From assembly GCA_024233865.1 (NCBI GenBank), contig JACKPA010000028.1, forward strand, positions 1-19,625: DNA of 19,625 nt. The letters are read 5' to 3'. A model generated the notes under the pieces. The model did not search any database. It was not told the DNA's origin and was given only the letters and a program-made list of their open reading frames with translations. This DNA is from Leptospiraceae bacterium. GTDB taxonomy: Bacteria > Spirochaetota > Leptospiria > Leptospirales > Leptospiraceae. Positions 8,246 to 15,175 of the stretch are shown in pieces (the stretch's first letter is position 1; every line of letters begins with the position of its first letter). Position numbers and translations under genes: made by a program.

Positions 8246-8278
8246 TTTACCACACTACAAAGTAGTAGTGGTGGTAAA
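8246..8278. terminator. Hairpin at convergent gene junction, possible two-way terminator
   Basis: TTTACCAC (8246-8253) pairs perfectly with GTGGTAAA (8271-8278). Inside, ACTAC (8254-8258) pairs with GTAGT (8265-8269) with a bulged G at 8270 and a 6-base loop. It sits between the plus-strand kinase and the minus-strand endonuclease gene, where a shared terminator is expected. Neither side has a strong T-tract, so an intrinsic mechanism is uncertain. Confidence 0.45.
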
Positions 8279-8284
8279 ACCATC

Positions 8285-9187
8285 TCATCCTTTTAATTCA
8301 TAACGTTCCAAAACATTTTGAAGAGCAGATTCAATGTCTCCAGGATTTCCATGTGGAATGGATAATTTATTTAAAATTTCTTCAAACCTTTGATATCCAT
8401 CTCCTTTTAGCTCAACCCATTCAATATCTTTTGCATTTAATTGCTCTTTATTGGTATCGGATAATTTATCAGCCAATAAAACCTTTGTCTCTTTTGAGAG
8501 TAGGGTATCAACATTATCAACATCTGATTTTCCAGCTAGTTTTAATTCACACCTATGCCTTTCATTGGCGCTATTCCCAATCAGGTAAAAACTACTATCC
8601 TTCACTGAGTCAGCAATTCGAGATTGCTCATAATGTTGTTCAGGTACTTCATATAGTTTGCATAATACTTCTACAATTGGTCTCTCAACTTGTTTACCAG
8701 CAGAACCCCATAAACCACCCCGCAAAGCAGACCTTTTAACCGCTAGAGTATTAATCACAATCAAACTTTCATTGATATTTAAGTCTATACTAACTTCATT
8801 AAATTTAATTGTTAGTTTTATATCCACTCCATTATCACTTTCAACAAGACTGCTTATTGAATTGTACAAACTTTCATAATGATTAATGGATGCTTCCAAA
8901 ATAATTTCTCTTCCTGTTGAATTGTACATATTGGAAATAGTCTTTCGATTCAAACCGGAATTAATTATTATCTCTTCGGATGGAAGTTTGGAATTCAACA
9001 ATTCTTCTTTATACCAATCTGTCGTAACTGGTTGGTTTTTTAACTTTGCTTCTACAACTTTTTTAAAAAACTCAATTGTATACTGCAAAAATTCCGCGTC
9101 GATTAGAGATACTATCTCTATCCTATAATCTTCCCCGTTAATTATCTTTTTGATCATTCTTTTTATTACTGAACTAGTTAGTGTCAT
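8285..9187 (-). CDS. CfrBI-like type II restriction endonuclease
   Basis: The 300-residue protein resembles the CfrBI family of restriction enzymes (CfrBI cuts within CCWWGG). The features I recognise are an N-terminal region with LINAEFL-type sequence (here LIDAEFLQYTIEFFKKVV), a helix-turn-helix-like piece INSGLNRKTISNMYNS (residues 76-90), GSAGKQVERPIVEVLCKLY (161-179) and a C-terminal nuclease core RCELKLAGKSDVDN (212-225). E214 and K216 in ELK fit the ExK half of a PD-(D/E)xK site; the first acidic residue may be D197 or E167. VLLADKLSDTNKEQL (236-250) follows as a conserved core strand and helix. The ATG has AGGA a few bases upstream. No cognate methyltransferase lies next to it, which is odd for an active type II enzyme. 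It is last in the minus-strand run, 96 bp after the glycosylase-fold gene. Family assignment comes from motif memory, not a search. Confidence 0.65.
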   Translation of the reverse strand: MTLTSSVIKRMIKKIINGEDYRIEIVSLIDAEFLQYTIEFFKKVVEAKLKNQPVTTDWYKEELLNSKLPSEEIIINSGLNRKTISNMYNSTGREIILEASINHYESLYNSISSLVESDNGVDIKLTIKFNEVSIDLNINESLIVINTLAVKRSALRGGLWGSAGKQVERPIVEVLCKLYEVPEQHYEQSRIADSVKDSSFYLIGNSANERHRCELKLAGKSDVDNVDTLLSKETKVLLADKLSDTNKEQLNAKDIEWVELKGDGYQRFEEILNKLSIPHGNPGDIESALQNVLERYELKG

Positions 9188-9283
9188 AATCCTAAATCTT
9201 TCACCATTAGATATTTATTCAACCGTTTTATATTAAACCCAAAATTTACCATAAAAAATTAGTTCTAAAAAACTTCAAAATAT

Positions 9284-10108
9284 TTAAATTCGAATTATAC
9301 TTTTAAATCTCGCTAATTCTTCTATTATTTGCTTTTTTATAGAATTTTCTTCATTTTTAGCTTTTTTATAATCGTCTGAATTTTTATTTTTCTCAAATGT
9401 TTTACTTTTTTTTTCTAGAGAAAGTACTGCTTCCGGTGATCTTAAAACGATCATCGGAATTTTACTATTTTCCACCTCAAAATCGGTTGTCTTTCCTATT
9501 AATTCATGAGCTCTTTCTTTCCCATACTTTAACACTGCTGAGGCTCCAACCATTAAAATAGCTTGGATATTTTCTTTTGTTATTGTTTCTTTAACATATT
9601 CTTCGCAGTTTATCATTCTTTCTTCCCAATTTGTATCCGTTTCATTGGGATTAAAATTACAAGCCGGATATTCTTGGTAAAAAAACTCTCTAAACGAAAA
9701 CCCAAATACTTTTTGAATCATACGATTAAAAACATCGTTTTCTTCCTCTGTACGAAAAATAAGCTCCGAACTCGTTTTGGAAATTGCTTTTCTCCCTTTT
9801 CTATACTCACCGGAATAATGTAAAACCAATACTGGCTTATTTCCTTTTTTTATGAATGAACGAATCCCACTCAACTTATTTTTGCATAGCTTACAGACAA
9901 AATTTTTTTCAATAGAAAAAACACTTGGCTTCGGAACAACTTTTAATTCTGGAGAGGCAATTTTGGGAGATTGCTTCCTCCAAAAAAATTGAATTTTTTC
10001 AGGGTATTCTTCATTTTGTAATCTGTATATAGGTACTAGATCGTTTATAAGCAGATATTTTAAATCGCCTAGTATATCGGAATATTTTTCAATAGCTAAT
10101 TTTTTCAT
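9284..10108 (-). CDS. Divergent uracil-DNA-glycosylase-superfamily protein with four cluster-type cysteines
   Basis: The 274-residue protein has no clear catalytic match, but its layout follows iron-sulphur family 4/5 uracil-DNA glycosylases. C72 and C75 (CKLC) are followed by a core strand VLVLHYSGEY. Then C150 (YPACNFNPNETD) and C168 (MINCEEYV) lie 17 residues apart, as in the C-x2-C...C-x14-17-C pattern of that family. Next come AILMVGASAVLKYG (183-196), which matches the family's VTLGATAL segment, and IVLRSPEAVL (220-229), in the place of the usual HP-containing motif. The GEAPG catalytic loop is not present and the motif histidine is replaced by arginine, so base excision may be lost or changed. 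The C-terminus (231-265) is a very charged lysine-rich helix. It overlaps the glycosyltransferase gene by 20 bp, indicating translational coupling. Assigned by pattern only. Confidence 0.6.
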   Translation of the reverse strand: MKKLAIEKYSDILGDLKYLLINDLVPIYRLQNEEYPEKIQFFWRKQSPKIASPELKVVPKPSVFSIEKNFVCKLCKNKLSGIRSFIKKGNKPVLVLHYSGEYRKGRKAISKTSSELIFRTEEENDVFNRMIQKVFGFSFREFFYQEYPACNFNPNETDTNWEERMINCEEYVKETITKENIQAILMVGASAVLKYGKERAHELIGKTTDFEVENSKIPMIVLRSPEAVLSLEKKSKTFEKNKNSDDYKKAKNEENSIKKQIIEELARFKSIIRI

Positions 10109-11231
10109 TTAATACTTTATCAAACGAAGCTTGAGTTGTTTTAGCCGCATTTTCCCATGAAAATTTATTTATATCGATCTTAATAATATCATTTTTATCT
10201 TGCAATTCTAAAATTTTTTTTGCCCAAACTTTAGGATTTGTTGTGGGCAAATACGTGATTTTGTCTTCTCCGATCTCTCTAAAGGTTGGAATATCGGAAA
10301 CCAAACAATTTTTTGAGTGGCTAAGAGCTTCTAACAATGGAATTCCAAATCCTTCATAAATCGAAGCAAATAAGAATAACCTACACTTTTTGTACAAATG
10401 GTGTAAATCCACATCATCTGTATTTGTATACCATAAAATGTCCCCATATTTTTCTATTTGAGAGTAAATTTCTTTCAAAAATTCTTGTTTTTCCCATCCG
10501 ATTTTACCTACTATTACCCATTTTAGTTTTTTAACACCAGCGATTTCTCTATATTTTGAATAGGTTTGTAATAAAAAAGAATAATTCTTTCTTGGTTCAA
10601 CCGTAGATACCGATAAAAGAAAAGGTTCATTTAAATTTTGGATACTTTCGGAAGGTTTTTTTGCCAACAAATCTTGTATTTGTTGCACATCTACGCCGGG
10701 ATAAGAAATTCCGGTTATGGATTTGTCCAATAAAAACTTGGAGAGCAAATCTGTTCTAGTTTGTTCAGATATACAAAGGATAAATTTGGCTTTCTTAACG
10801 GAATACTTTTGAAATATTTTTTGTTGAAAAGCAGCAATTTTCCGCATCGTACCTGGAAACAAATACAAAACCAAATCGCAATAGGTCAAAACACTAGGAA
10901 GATTCCGGGGTAAAAGCGGAGGGATTACCTGCTGCGAACCCCAAAACAAGTCCAGATCGGACTTTCCAAGAATAAAAGGTAGCTGGAAGTTAAAAAACAA
11001 GCCACCTTTTTTTGCAAAAAAACCTTTTCCTTGATGGAAAACGATATTTTCTTGTTTTAGTAAAAATTCATAAGCTTCATGAATCGGAAGATGACTAAAC
11101 AAAATAAATTGATACTTATTTTTATCCGGAAAATAACGGATAATTTCAGCAATCAACCTGCTAATTCCCGTAACTCCCATAGAAAGGGGTCTCGCGTCCA
11201 AACCAATTTTATAAGGTTTTGTTAGATTCAT
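10089..11231 (-). CDS. GT4-type glycosyltransferase (GT-B fold)
   Basis: The 380-residue enzyme should transfer a sugar from a nucleotide donor to a cell-surface glycan. The N-terminus begins IGLDARPLSMGVTGISRLI, typical of mannosyltransferase-like family 4 enzymes. The linker holds SVSTVEPRKN (207-216) and VIVGKIGW (239-246). The donor site has the E-x7-E motif with E293 and E301 in YEGFGIPLLEAL, followed by VSDIPTFREI. No signal peptide or membrane helix is seen, so it acts at the cytoplasmic face. The start ATG (11231-11229) overlaps the TGA of the restriction-modification remnant (ATGA), and the GGGAGGAG just before it serves as the ribosome site. The nearby UDP-glucuronate decarboxylase gene suggests a surface polysaccharide, but acceptor and sugar cannot be read from sequence. 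Confidence 0.9.
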   Translation of the reverse strand: MNLTKPYKIGLDARPLSMGVTGISRLIAEIIRYFPDKNKYQFILFSHLPIHEAYEFLLKQENIVFHQGKGFFAKKGGLFFNFQLPFILGKSDLDLFWGSQQVIPPLLPRNLPSVLTYCDLVLYLFPGTMRKIAAFQQKIFQKYSVKKAKFILCISEQTRTDLLSKFLLDKSITGISYPGVDVQQIQDLLAKKPSESIQNLNEPFLLSVSTVEPRKNYSFLLQTYSKYREIAGVKKLKWVIVGKIGWEKQEFLKEIYSQIEKYGDILWYTNTDDVDLHHLYKKCRLFLFASIYEGFGIPLLEALSHSKNCLVSDIPTFREIGEDKITYLPTTNPKVWAKKILELQDKNDIIKIDINKFSWENAAKTTQASFDKVLNEKISY

Positions 11232-11509
11232 TCTCCTCCCTCAACAATCTGTATTTCTTCAAGTGTCAGCACATAAAGTTGGTAGACAAGTGAGTCAATT
11301 TCAGAATCAATGAATTCGATTTGTCTCTGAATTGAATTTTTCTCTGTTTCAGTTTTTAAATTCATTACCTTTTCTTTTAATGATAGTATATTTTGTGTTT
11401 TAATGAGAAGACTACTTTTAATCGAATCAAAATTTTCAACTTTTTTTTCTAAAATTATTGGAATTAGCCGTAAGCTATTTATTGTTATTCTAAGAAGGAC
11501 TTCGGAACG
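11228..11509 (-). pseudogene. C-terminal remnant of a Type IIG/Eco57I-like restriction-modification protein
   Basis: A 93-codon open frame without a start codon lies between the kinase and glycosyltransferase genes. Its last half reads like the coiled-coil end of Type IIG DNA methylase-endonucleases: ILSLKEKVMNLKTETEKNSI, then QIEFIDSEIDSLVYQLYVLT and EEIQIVEGGE before TGA. In intact relatives this tail (IDxLVYxLYGLTEEEIxIVEG) closes the target-recognition region of a protein of several hundred residues. Here the frame opens at a TAA (11510-11512) inside the kinase coding sequence, so the methylase and nuclease parts are gone. The stop overlaps the next start as ATGA, which probably kept the segment as the ribosome site for the glycosyltransferase. 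An internal ATG (in KVMNL) could still give a peptide of about 45 residues. Confidence 0.75.
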
Positions 11510-12590
11510 TTAAAAAAACCGATGTTCCATGATCTTTGTTTTTTCCCCTTTTTTCTTTTGAAAATATTTCTATTTCACCCCCATAAAAATTCATAAATTT
11601 TTTAATTAACGGCATTCCAAAACCGGTTCCATTTTCTCCGTTGGTTCCTAGTCGACTGGTTGATTTGGAAACATCAAAAATATTGTTTAAAAGAACAGAG
11701 GGCATTCCTATTCCAAAATCCTGAACACAAACTTGAATGTTTTTTTTCTTTGATTCCGATGTTATAATTATTTTTGAATTAGGGTAAGAAAATTTTATGG
11801 CATTTGTTAAAAGGTTATTCAAAACAGAATTTACTAAAGACGTATTTTCTGCAATAATTTGTGTGTTATCTTCAATATCCAAAATAAATTCTATGTTTTT
11901 ATCAATGAATTTTCTTTTTAAAATGTAATAAGATTCAAAAAATGCCCTTTTTAGAGTTACGGTTTCCAAGCGAAGAGTTTCTTTTTTAATTTCTAACATC
12001 CTCATTTGGCGAACCAAGCCAATCAAATCCATAGCATTTTTTAAAGAACTAACCATATTTGCCTGGTAACTTTGGAAATCAGAAAAATTTTCTATTAACT
12101 TTTCTATGATATTTCTCGTTGCTCCTATAGGATTCATTAGATCGTGACACAGTACGTGCAGAAGTTCATTTTTTTCTTCTACGGATTTTTTAAGGAGTTT
12201 TTCCTGTCTTTTTAATTTTATGTGAGTATCTAGTCTAGCAAGTAATTCGATTCCATTAAAAGGTTTTGTTACATAATCAACAGCTCCCATTTCAAAACCT
12301 TTTACAATATCTTCAACTTCAGATTTTGCCGTTAAAAAAATAATGGGAATATCTTTTTTTAATGGATCCTCTTTTAGTTGCTTGCATATTTTAAAACCAT
12401 CTAACTCCGGCATCATAACGTCTAGTAATATAATATCCGGGTACCTTCCCTTCAAAAAGTTTAAAGCTTCTCTGCCATTTCCTGCAAGTTCGGGATTGTA
12501 TCCGTTTTCTCTTAGTATATTACCTAAAATTTTTAGGTTATTTAAATTATCATCTACCGCTAAAACCAAAGGTTTCTCGCTATTTTTCAT
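11490..12590 (-). CDS. Receiver-histidine kinase (REC-HisKA-HATPase)
   Basis: The 366-residue cytoplasmic protein starts with a receiver domain (residues 7-125) with the acidic pair D13/D14, phospho-acceptor D57 in DIILLDVMMPELDGF and K109 in VTKPF. A coiled linker with KLKRQEKLLKK leads to a kinase core with H149 in HVLCHDLMNPIG. The ATPase boxes are NNLLTNAIKFS (N263), QDFGIGM (290-296) and GTGFGMPL (321-328). N-terminal receivers of this kind usually let another kinase control the output of this one. No separate response regulator is encoded beside it. Its ATG shares a base with the upstream gene's stop (TAATG), so the two are probably translated together. The 3' end overlaps the opening of the restriction-modification remnant. 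Confidence 0.95.
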   Translation of the reverse strand: MKNSEKPLVLAVDDNLNNLKILGNILRENGYNPELAGNGREALNFLKGRYPDIILLDVMMPELDGFKICKQLKEDPLKKDIPIIFLTAKSEVEDIVKGFEMGAVDYVTKPFNGIELLARLDTHIKLKRQEKLLKKSVEEKNELLHVLCHDLMNPIGATRNIIEKLIENFSDFQSYQANMVSSLKNAMDLIGLVRQMRMLEIKKETLRLETVTLKRAFFESYYILKRKFIDKNIEFILDIEDNTQIIAENTSLVNSVLNNLLTNAIKFSYPNSKIIITSESKKKNIQVCVQDFGIGMPSVLLNNIFDVSKSTSRLGTNGENGTGFGMPLIKKFMNFYGGEIEIFSKEKRGKNKDHGTSVFLTFRSPS

Positions 12591-13336
12591 TAAAGCTGCT
12601 TTAGTTTCCTTTTAATTCCTTGAAGTTTTTCCTTTTTTTCTTCGGGTGAAAGATTACTAATTTCTCGATCTAAAATCTTTATCTCTAGATCATATACTCT
12701 GGAAAGTGGTTCCATATGGCTTAGTTTGGAATAATCAGCACCATAAATTTCTTTTCTGGCTTTTTCCAAGTGTATCCTTTTGGATTCACTATCTTTGCTA
12801 TAGTTCTTTTTTAGATATCTATCCGCATAGCTAAAAAACTTTTCGATAGTGTCGTAATCGCCTATAGGGAAGAGTAGCGTAGTGATGACCTCTCCAAAGT
12901 AGATTTTTCTAATTTCTTGCGTTTTTTCTAATTTTTCGTATTCGTCAAAATCAGGATTTTTTTCTAATTTCCTAATTGTTTCCATATATGAATTGTATAC
13001 TATCAGCATCTCAGATAGTATTTTACCTTTTTCGCCATGAAAATCTTTTTGCAATTCTTTTATACACCACCTTTCTGGATTTTCCGGGTGTACTTGTTTA
13101 TGGTACAACATTCTTTGTCGAAAATATTCGACAGTAGCAACGGATTTCAAACTCAAAAGATTTTCTTGGATTACATAGTCTGGATTGACTGTGAGTTTTT
13201 GAATTGTTTTATTATTTGTGTTTTTTGAAAAGAACAAATCATTTTTAATTAAGGGATAGTATTTCATGCTCGCAATAACTATTATCCCTATCGCAATTAT
13301 TATAAAAACCAGAGCAATAATTTTCCTATTATTCAT
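12590..13336 (-). CDS. Membrane-anchored protein of unknown function, weakly lipase-chaperone-like
   Basis: The 248-residue protein has a short basic start (MNNRKII), one hydrophobic segment (about 6-23) and then a soluble, charged, mostly helical region, so it is likely anchored with its bulk outside the cytoplasm. Segments such as TQEIRKIYFGEVITTLLF (139-156) and a C-terminal helix with NLSPEEKKEKLQGIKRKL (228-245) recall the helical lipase chaperone (LifO) family, but the likeness is too weak to name it. The ATG at 13336 is chosen because GAGGAG stands 7 bases before it; a TTG at 13351 would use that site as codons. It overlaps the end of the decarboxylase gene by 8 bp and shares TAATG with the receiver-kinase gene, so it may work with that kinase. 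Confidence 0.82.
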   Translation of the reverse strand: MNNRKIIALVFIIIAIGIIVIASMKYYPLIKNDLFFSKNTNNKTIQKLTVNPDYVIQENLLSLKSVATVEYFRQRMLYHKQVHPENPERWCIKELQKDFHGEKGKILSEMLIVYNSYMETIRKLEKNPDFDEYEKLEKTQEIRKIYFGEVITTLLFPIGDYDTIEKFFSYADRYLKKNYSKDSESKRIHLEKARKEIYGADYSKLSHMEPLSRVYDLEIKILDREISNLSPEEKKEKLQGIKRKLKQL

Positions 13337-14273
13337 GCCCAATCTCCTCAAAGTATTTGATTGTTTTGCGAATTCCTTCTTCTAAGACAACCTTTATTTG
13401 GTAGTTTAATTTATTCCTCGCCAGTGTAAGGTCTGGCTTTCTTCTAGTGGGGTCATCAGAGGGTAAATCTTTATATACAATTTTGGACTTTGTATTTGTT
13501 TCTCGAATCACAAGTTCCGCCAATTCTTTAATTGTAAATTCTCCATCGTTTCCTAAATTTACCGGTCCTATAAAGCCATCCTGCTCCATCATTTTTATGA
13601 TTCCTTCCACAAGATCACTCACGTAACAAAAGGATCTTGTTTGGTTACCAGTTCCATAAATAGTTATATCATCTCCTTTTAGTGCTTGGACAATAAAATT
13701 ACTTACAACCCTACCATCATTTTCCAACATTTGAGGACCATAGGTATTAAATATTCGAATCACCCTTATATCAACAGAGTGAGCCCTGTGATAATCAAAG
13801 CAAAGAGTTTCCGATGTTCGTTTGCCTTCATCGTAACAACTTCTGATTCCAATAGGGTTTACATTTCCCCAATATTCTTCTTTTTGTGGGTGTTCTAAGG
13901 GATTTCCATAAACTTCACTTGTTGATGCCTGTAAAATTCTTGCTCCAACCCTTTTTGCCAAACCAAGCATATTGGACGTACCAATTATGTTTGTTTTGAG
14001 AGTATAGATTGGATTGCTCTGGTAGTGTACGGGAGATGCCGGGCATGCAAAGTTATAAATTTGATCAACCTCTAATCTGATATCTTCTATAATATCGTGT
14101 CGAATAAATTCAAACTTAGGGTTGTCCATGAATCGCTTGATATTTCTTTTTTGTCCAGTGTGTAAATTATCTAAGCATATTACTTCATTTCCATAAGATA
14201 ACAATTTTTCACAGAGATGGGAACCTATAAACCCGGCTCCTCCTGTTACCAATATCCTTTTAGACTTAACCAT
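13329..14273 (-). CDS. UDP-glucuronate decarboxylase (UDP-xylose synthase)
   Basis: The 314-residue extended short-chain dehydrogenase converts UDP-glucuronate to UDP-xylose with bound NAD. The nucleotide-binding TGGAGFIGSH lies at residues 10-19. YNFACPASPVHYQSNP (73-88) is a hallmark of this enzyme rather than of dTDP-glucose dehydratase or UDP-glucose epimerase. Catalytic T118 and E120 sit in ASTSEVYG, and the Y147-x3-K151 pair in SCYDEGKRTSE. FNTYGPQM and SFCYVSDLVEG follow, and DDPTRRKPD (273-281) holds the expected arginines. The ATG at 14273 gives the standard N-terminus and lies 4 bp after the protease gene; a longer frame to 14342 would overlap it by 65 bases. With the glycosyltransferase downstream it probably feeds a surface glycan. 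Confidence 0.95.
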   Translation of the reverse strand: MVKSKRILVTGGAGFIGSHLCEKLLSYGNEVICLDNLHTGQKRNIKRFMDNPKFEFIRHDIIEDIRLEVDQIYNFACPASPVHYQSNPIYTLKTNIIGTSNMLGLAKRVGARILQASTSEVYGNPLEHPQKEEYWGNVNPIGIRSCYDEGKRTSETLCFDYHRAHSVDIRVIRIFNTYGPQMLENDGRVVSNFIVQALKGDDITIYGTGNQTRSFCYVSDLVEGIIKMMEQDGFIGPVNLGNDGEFTIKELAELVIRETNTKSKIVYKDLPSDDPTRRKPDLTLARNKLNYQIKVVLEEGIRKTIKYFEEIGHE

Positions 14274-14277
14274 TTCA

Positions 14278-15132
14278 CTAATTCCTTTTCTTTTTAATCT
14301 TTGTAATAAAATCTTTTGGAAGAGGTTTTCCATCCAAGTCAATGCCTCTTGAGAGAAACCATCCTACTACATCAGGTTTAATCTTATTTTCCATAATTTG
14401 CTTTTGAAGAATTTGCAAATTCTTATCAATATTTTCTTTACTTGTTTGGAAGGTAAGTTTTACAATAGAATAAATAATGCCTATACTAATAAACGACCAT
14501 AAGGCAGCTATTATATAACCCAGTGATTGTAAGTTAACATTATCGATTGAAAATACTTTAGTAAGATAAAACGCCAATATTCCAGCATCGGTTTGGTGTA
14601 TGCTTCTGGCAAAATCCACCAAATCATAAATGCTGTAAAGAGAAACACTCGTCCCTATAAATATTAAACAAAGAGAAGCCAGAAACCTACTAAGTAAACT
14701 AATAAAAATGAAGGCAACCCCCCAACCGATACCTATCGTGTAGGCTAAATTTCCAATAAAAGAAAAATGATAAACCATAAAAAATAAAAAAATCCCGGTT
14801 ATAAACAAAGATTCTTTTTCAAATTTCCCGGATAATCCTCTGTTTAGCAATATAGCTCCAATAAAAGAGGACCCTATATAGCCTGCGGAAATTACAAAAA
14901 AGAAACTCAAAGAATAATTATTCTGTACAATGGCGGTTTCACCCGCTTCATTTCCATGAACCAAAATGTATTGAACCTTGCCACCTGTTAGTATGGCTGC
15001 TAAAGCATGGCATAATTCATGAAAAAGCACAACCAAATTTTTTAAGTAATCCATTATGCAATAGTCCCATAAAACAATAAAGGACACAATAAAAGAAATT
15101 ACTAACATTAATTTTTGAGGTTTTAAATCCAT
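14278..15132 (-). CDS. M50-like membrane zinc metalloprotease
   Basis: The 284-residue protein has several membrane segments (around 8-28, 74-96, 108-125, 132-165, 185-225). The zinc motif HELCH (H38, E39, H42) sits in FHELCHALAAILTGG, at the start of the chain as in the M50B-like group of site-2-type peptidases. A second motif, SIYDLVDFARSIHQTDAGI (167-185), fits the Asp-containing second half of the active site. The last 60 residues are charged and cytoplasmic-looking. Such proteins cut substrates within or near the membrane, or act in spore and envelope functions in other groups; the substrate is unknown here. It lies 4 bp before the decarboxylase gene and 43 bp after a small exported protein gene. 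Confidence 0.85.
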   Translation of the reverse strand: MDLKPQKLMLVISFIVSFIVLWDYCIMDYLKNLVVLFHELCHALAAILTGGKVQYILVHGNEAGETAIVQNNYSLSFFFVISAGYIGSSFIGAILLNRGLSGKFEKESLFITGIFLFFMVYHFSFIGNLAYTIGIGWGVAFIFISLLSRFLASLCLIFIGTSVSLYSIYDLVDFARSIHQTDAGILAFYLTKVFSIDNVNLQSLGYIIAALWSFISIGIIYSIVKLTFQTSKENIDKNLQILQKQIMENKIKPDVVGWFLSRGIDLDGKPLPKDFITKIKKKRN

Positions 15133-15175
15133 TTTATTTTATACTTTCTCTTATAGCCCATAAAAATTTCAAGTG

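Noticed and set aside
8353..8739. 128-residue plus-strand open frame and two further frames (8658-8879, 8886-9128) opposite the endonuclease gene
   Set aside because: They lie fully antisense to the CfrBI-like gene, have biased composition (Leu/Ile/Gln-rich), no ribosome site and no recognisable motif.
9284..11231. Glycosylase-fold protein and overlapping glycosyltransferase as a DNA base glucosylation/removal pair
   Set aside because: The glycosyltransferase has the EPRKN and E-x7-E motifs of polysaccharide-type family 4 enzymes and nothing typical of phage DNA glucosyltransferases; overlap alone is not enough.
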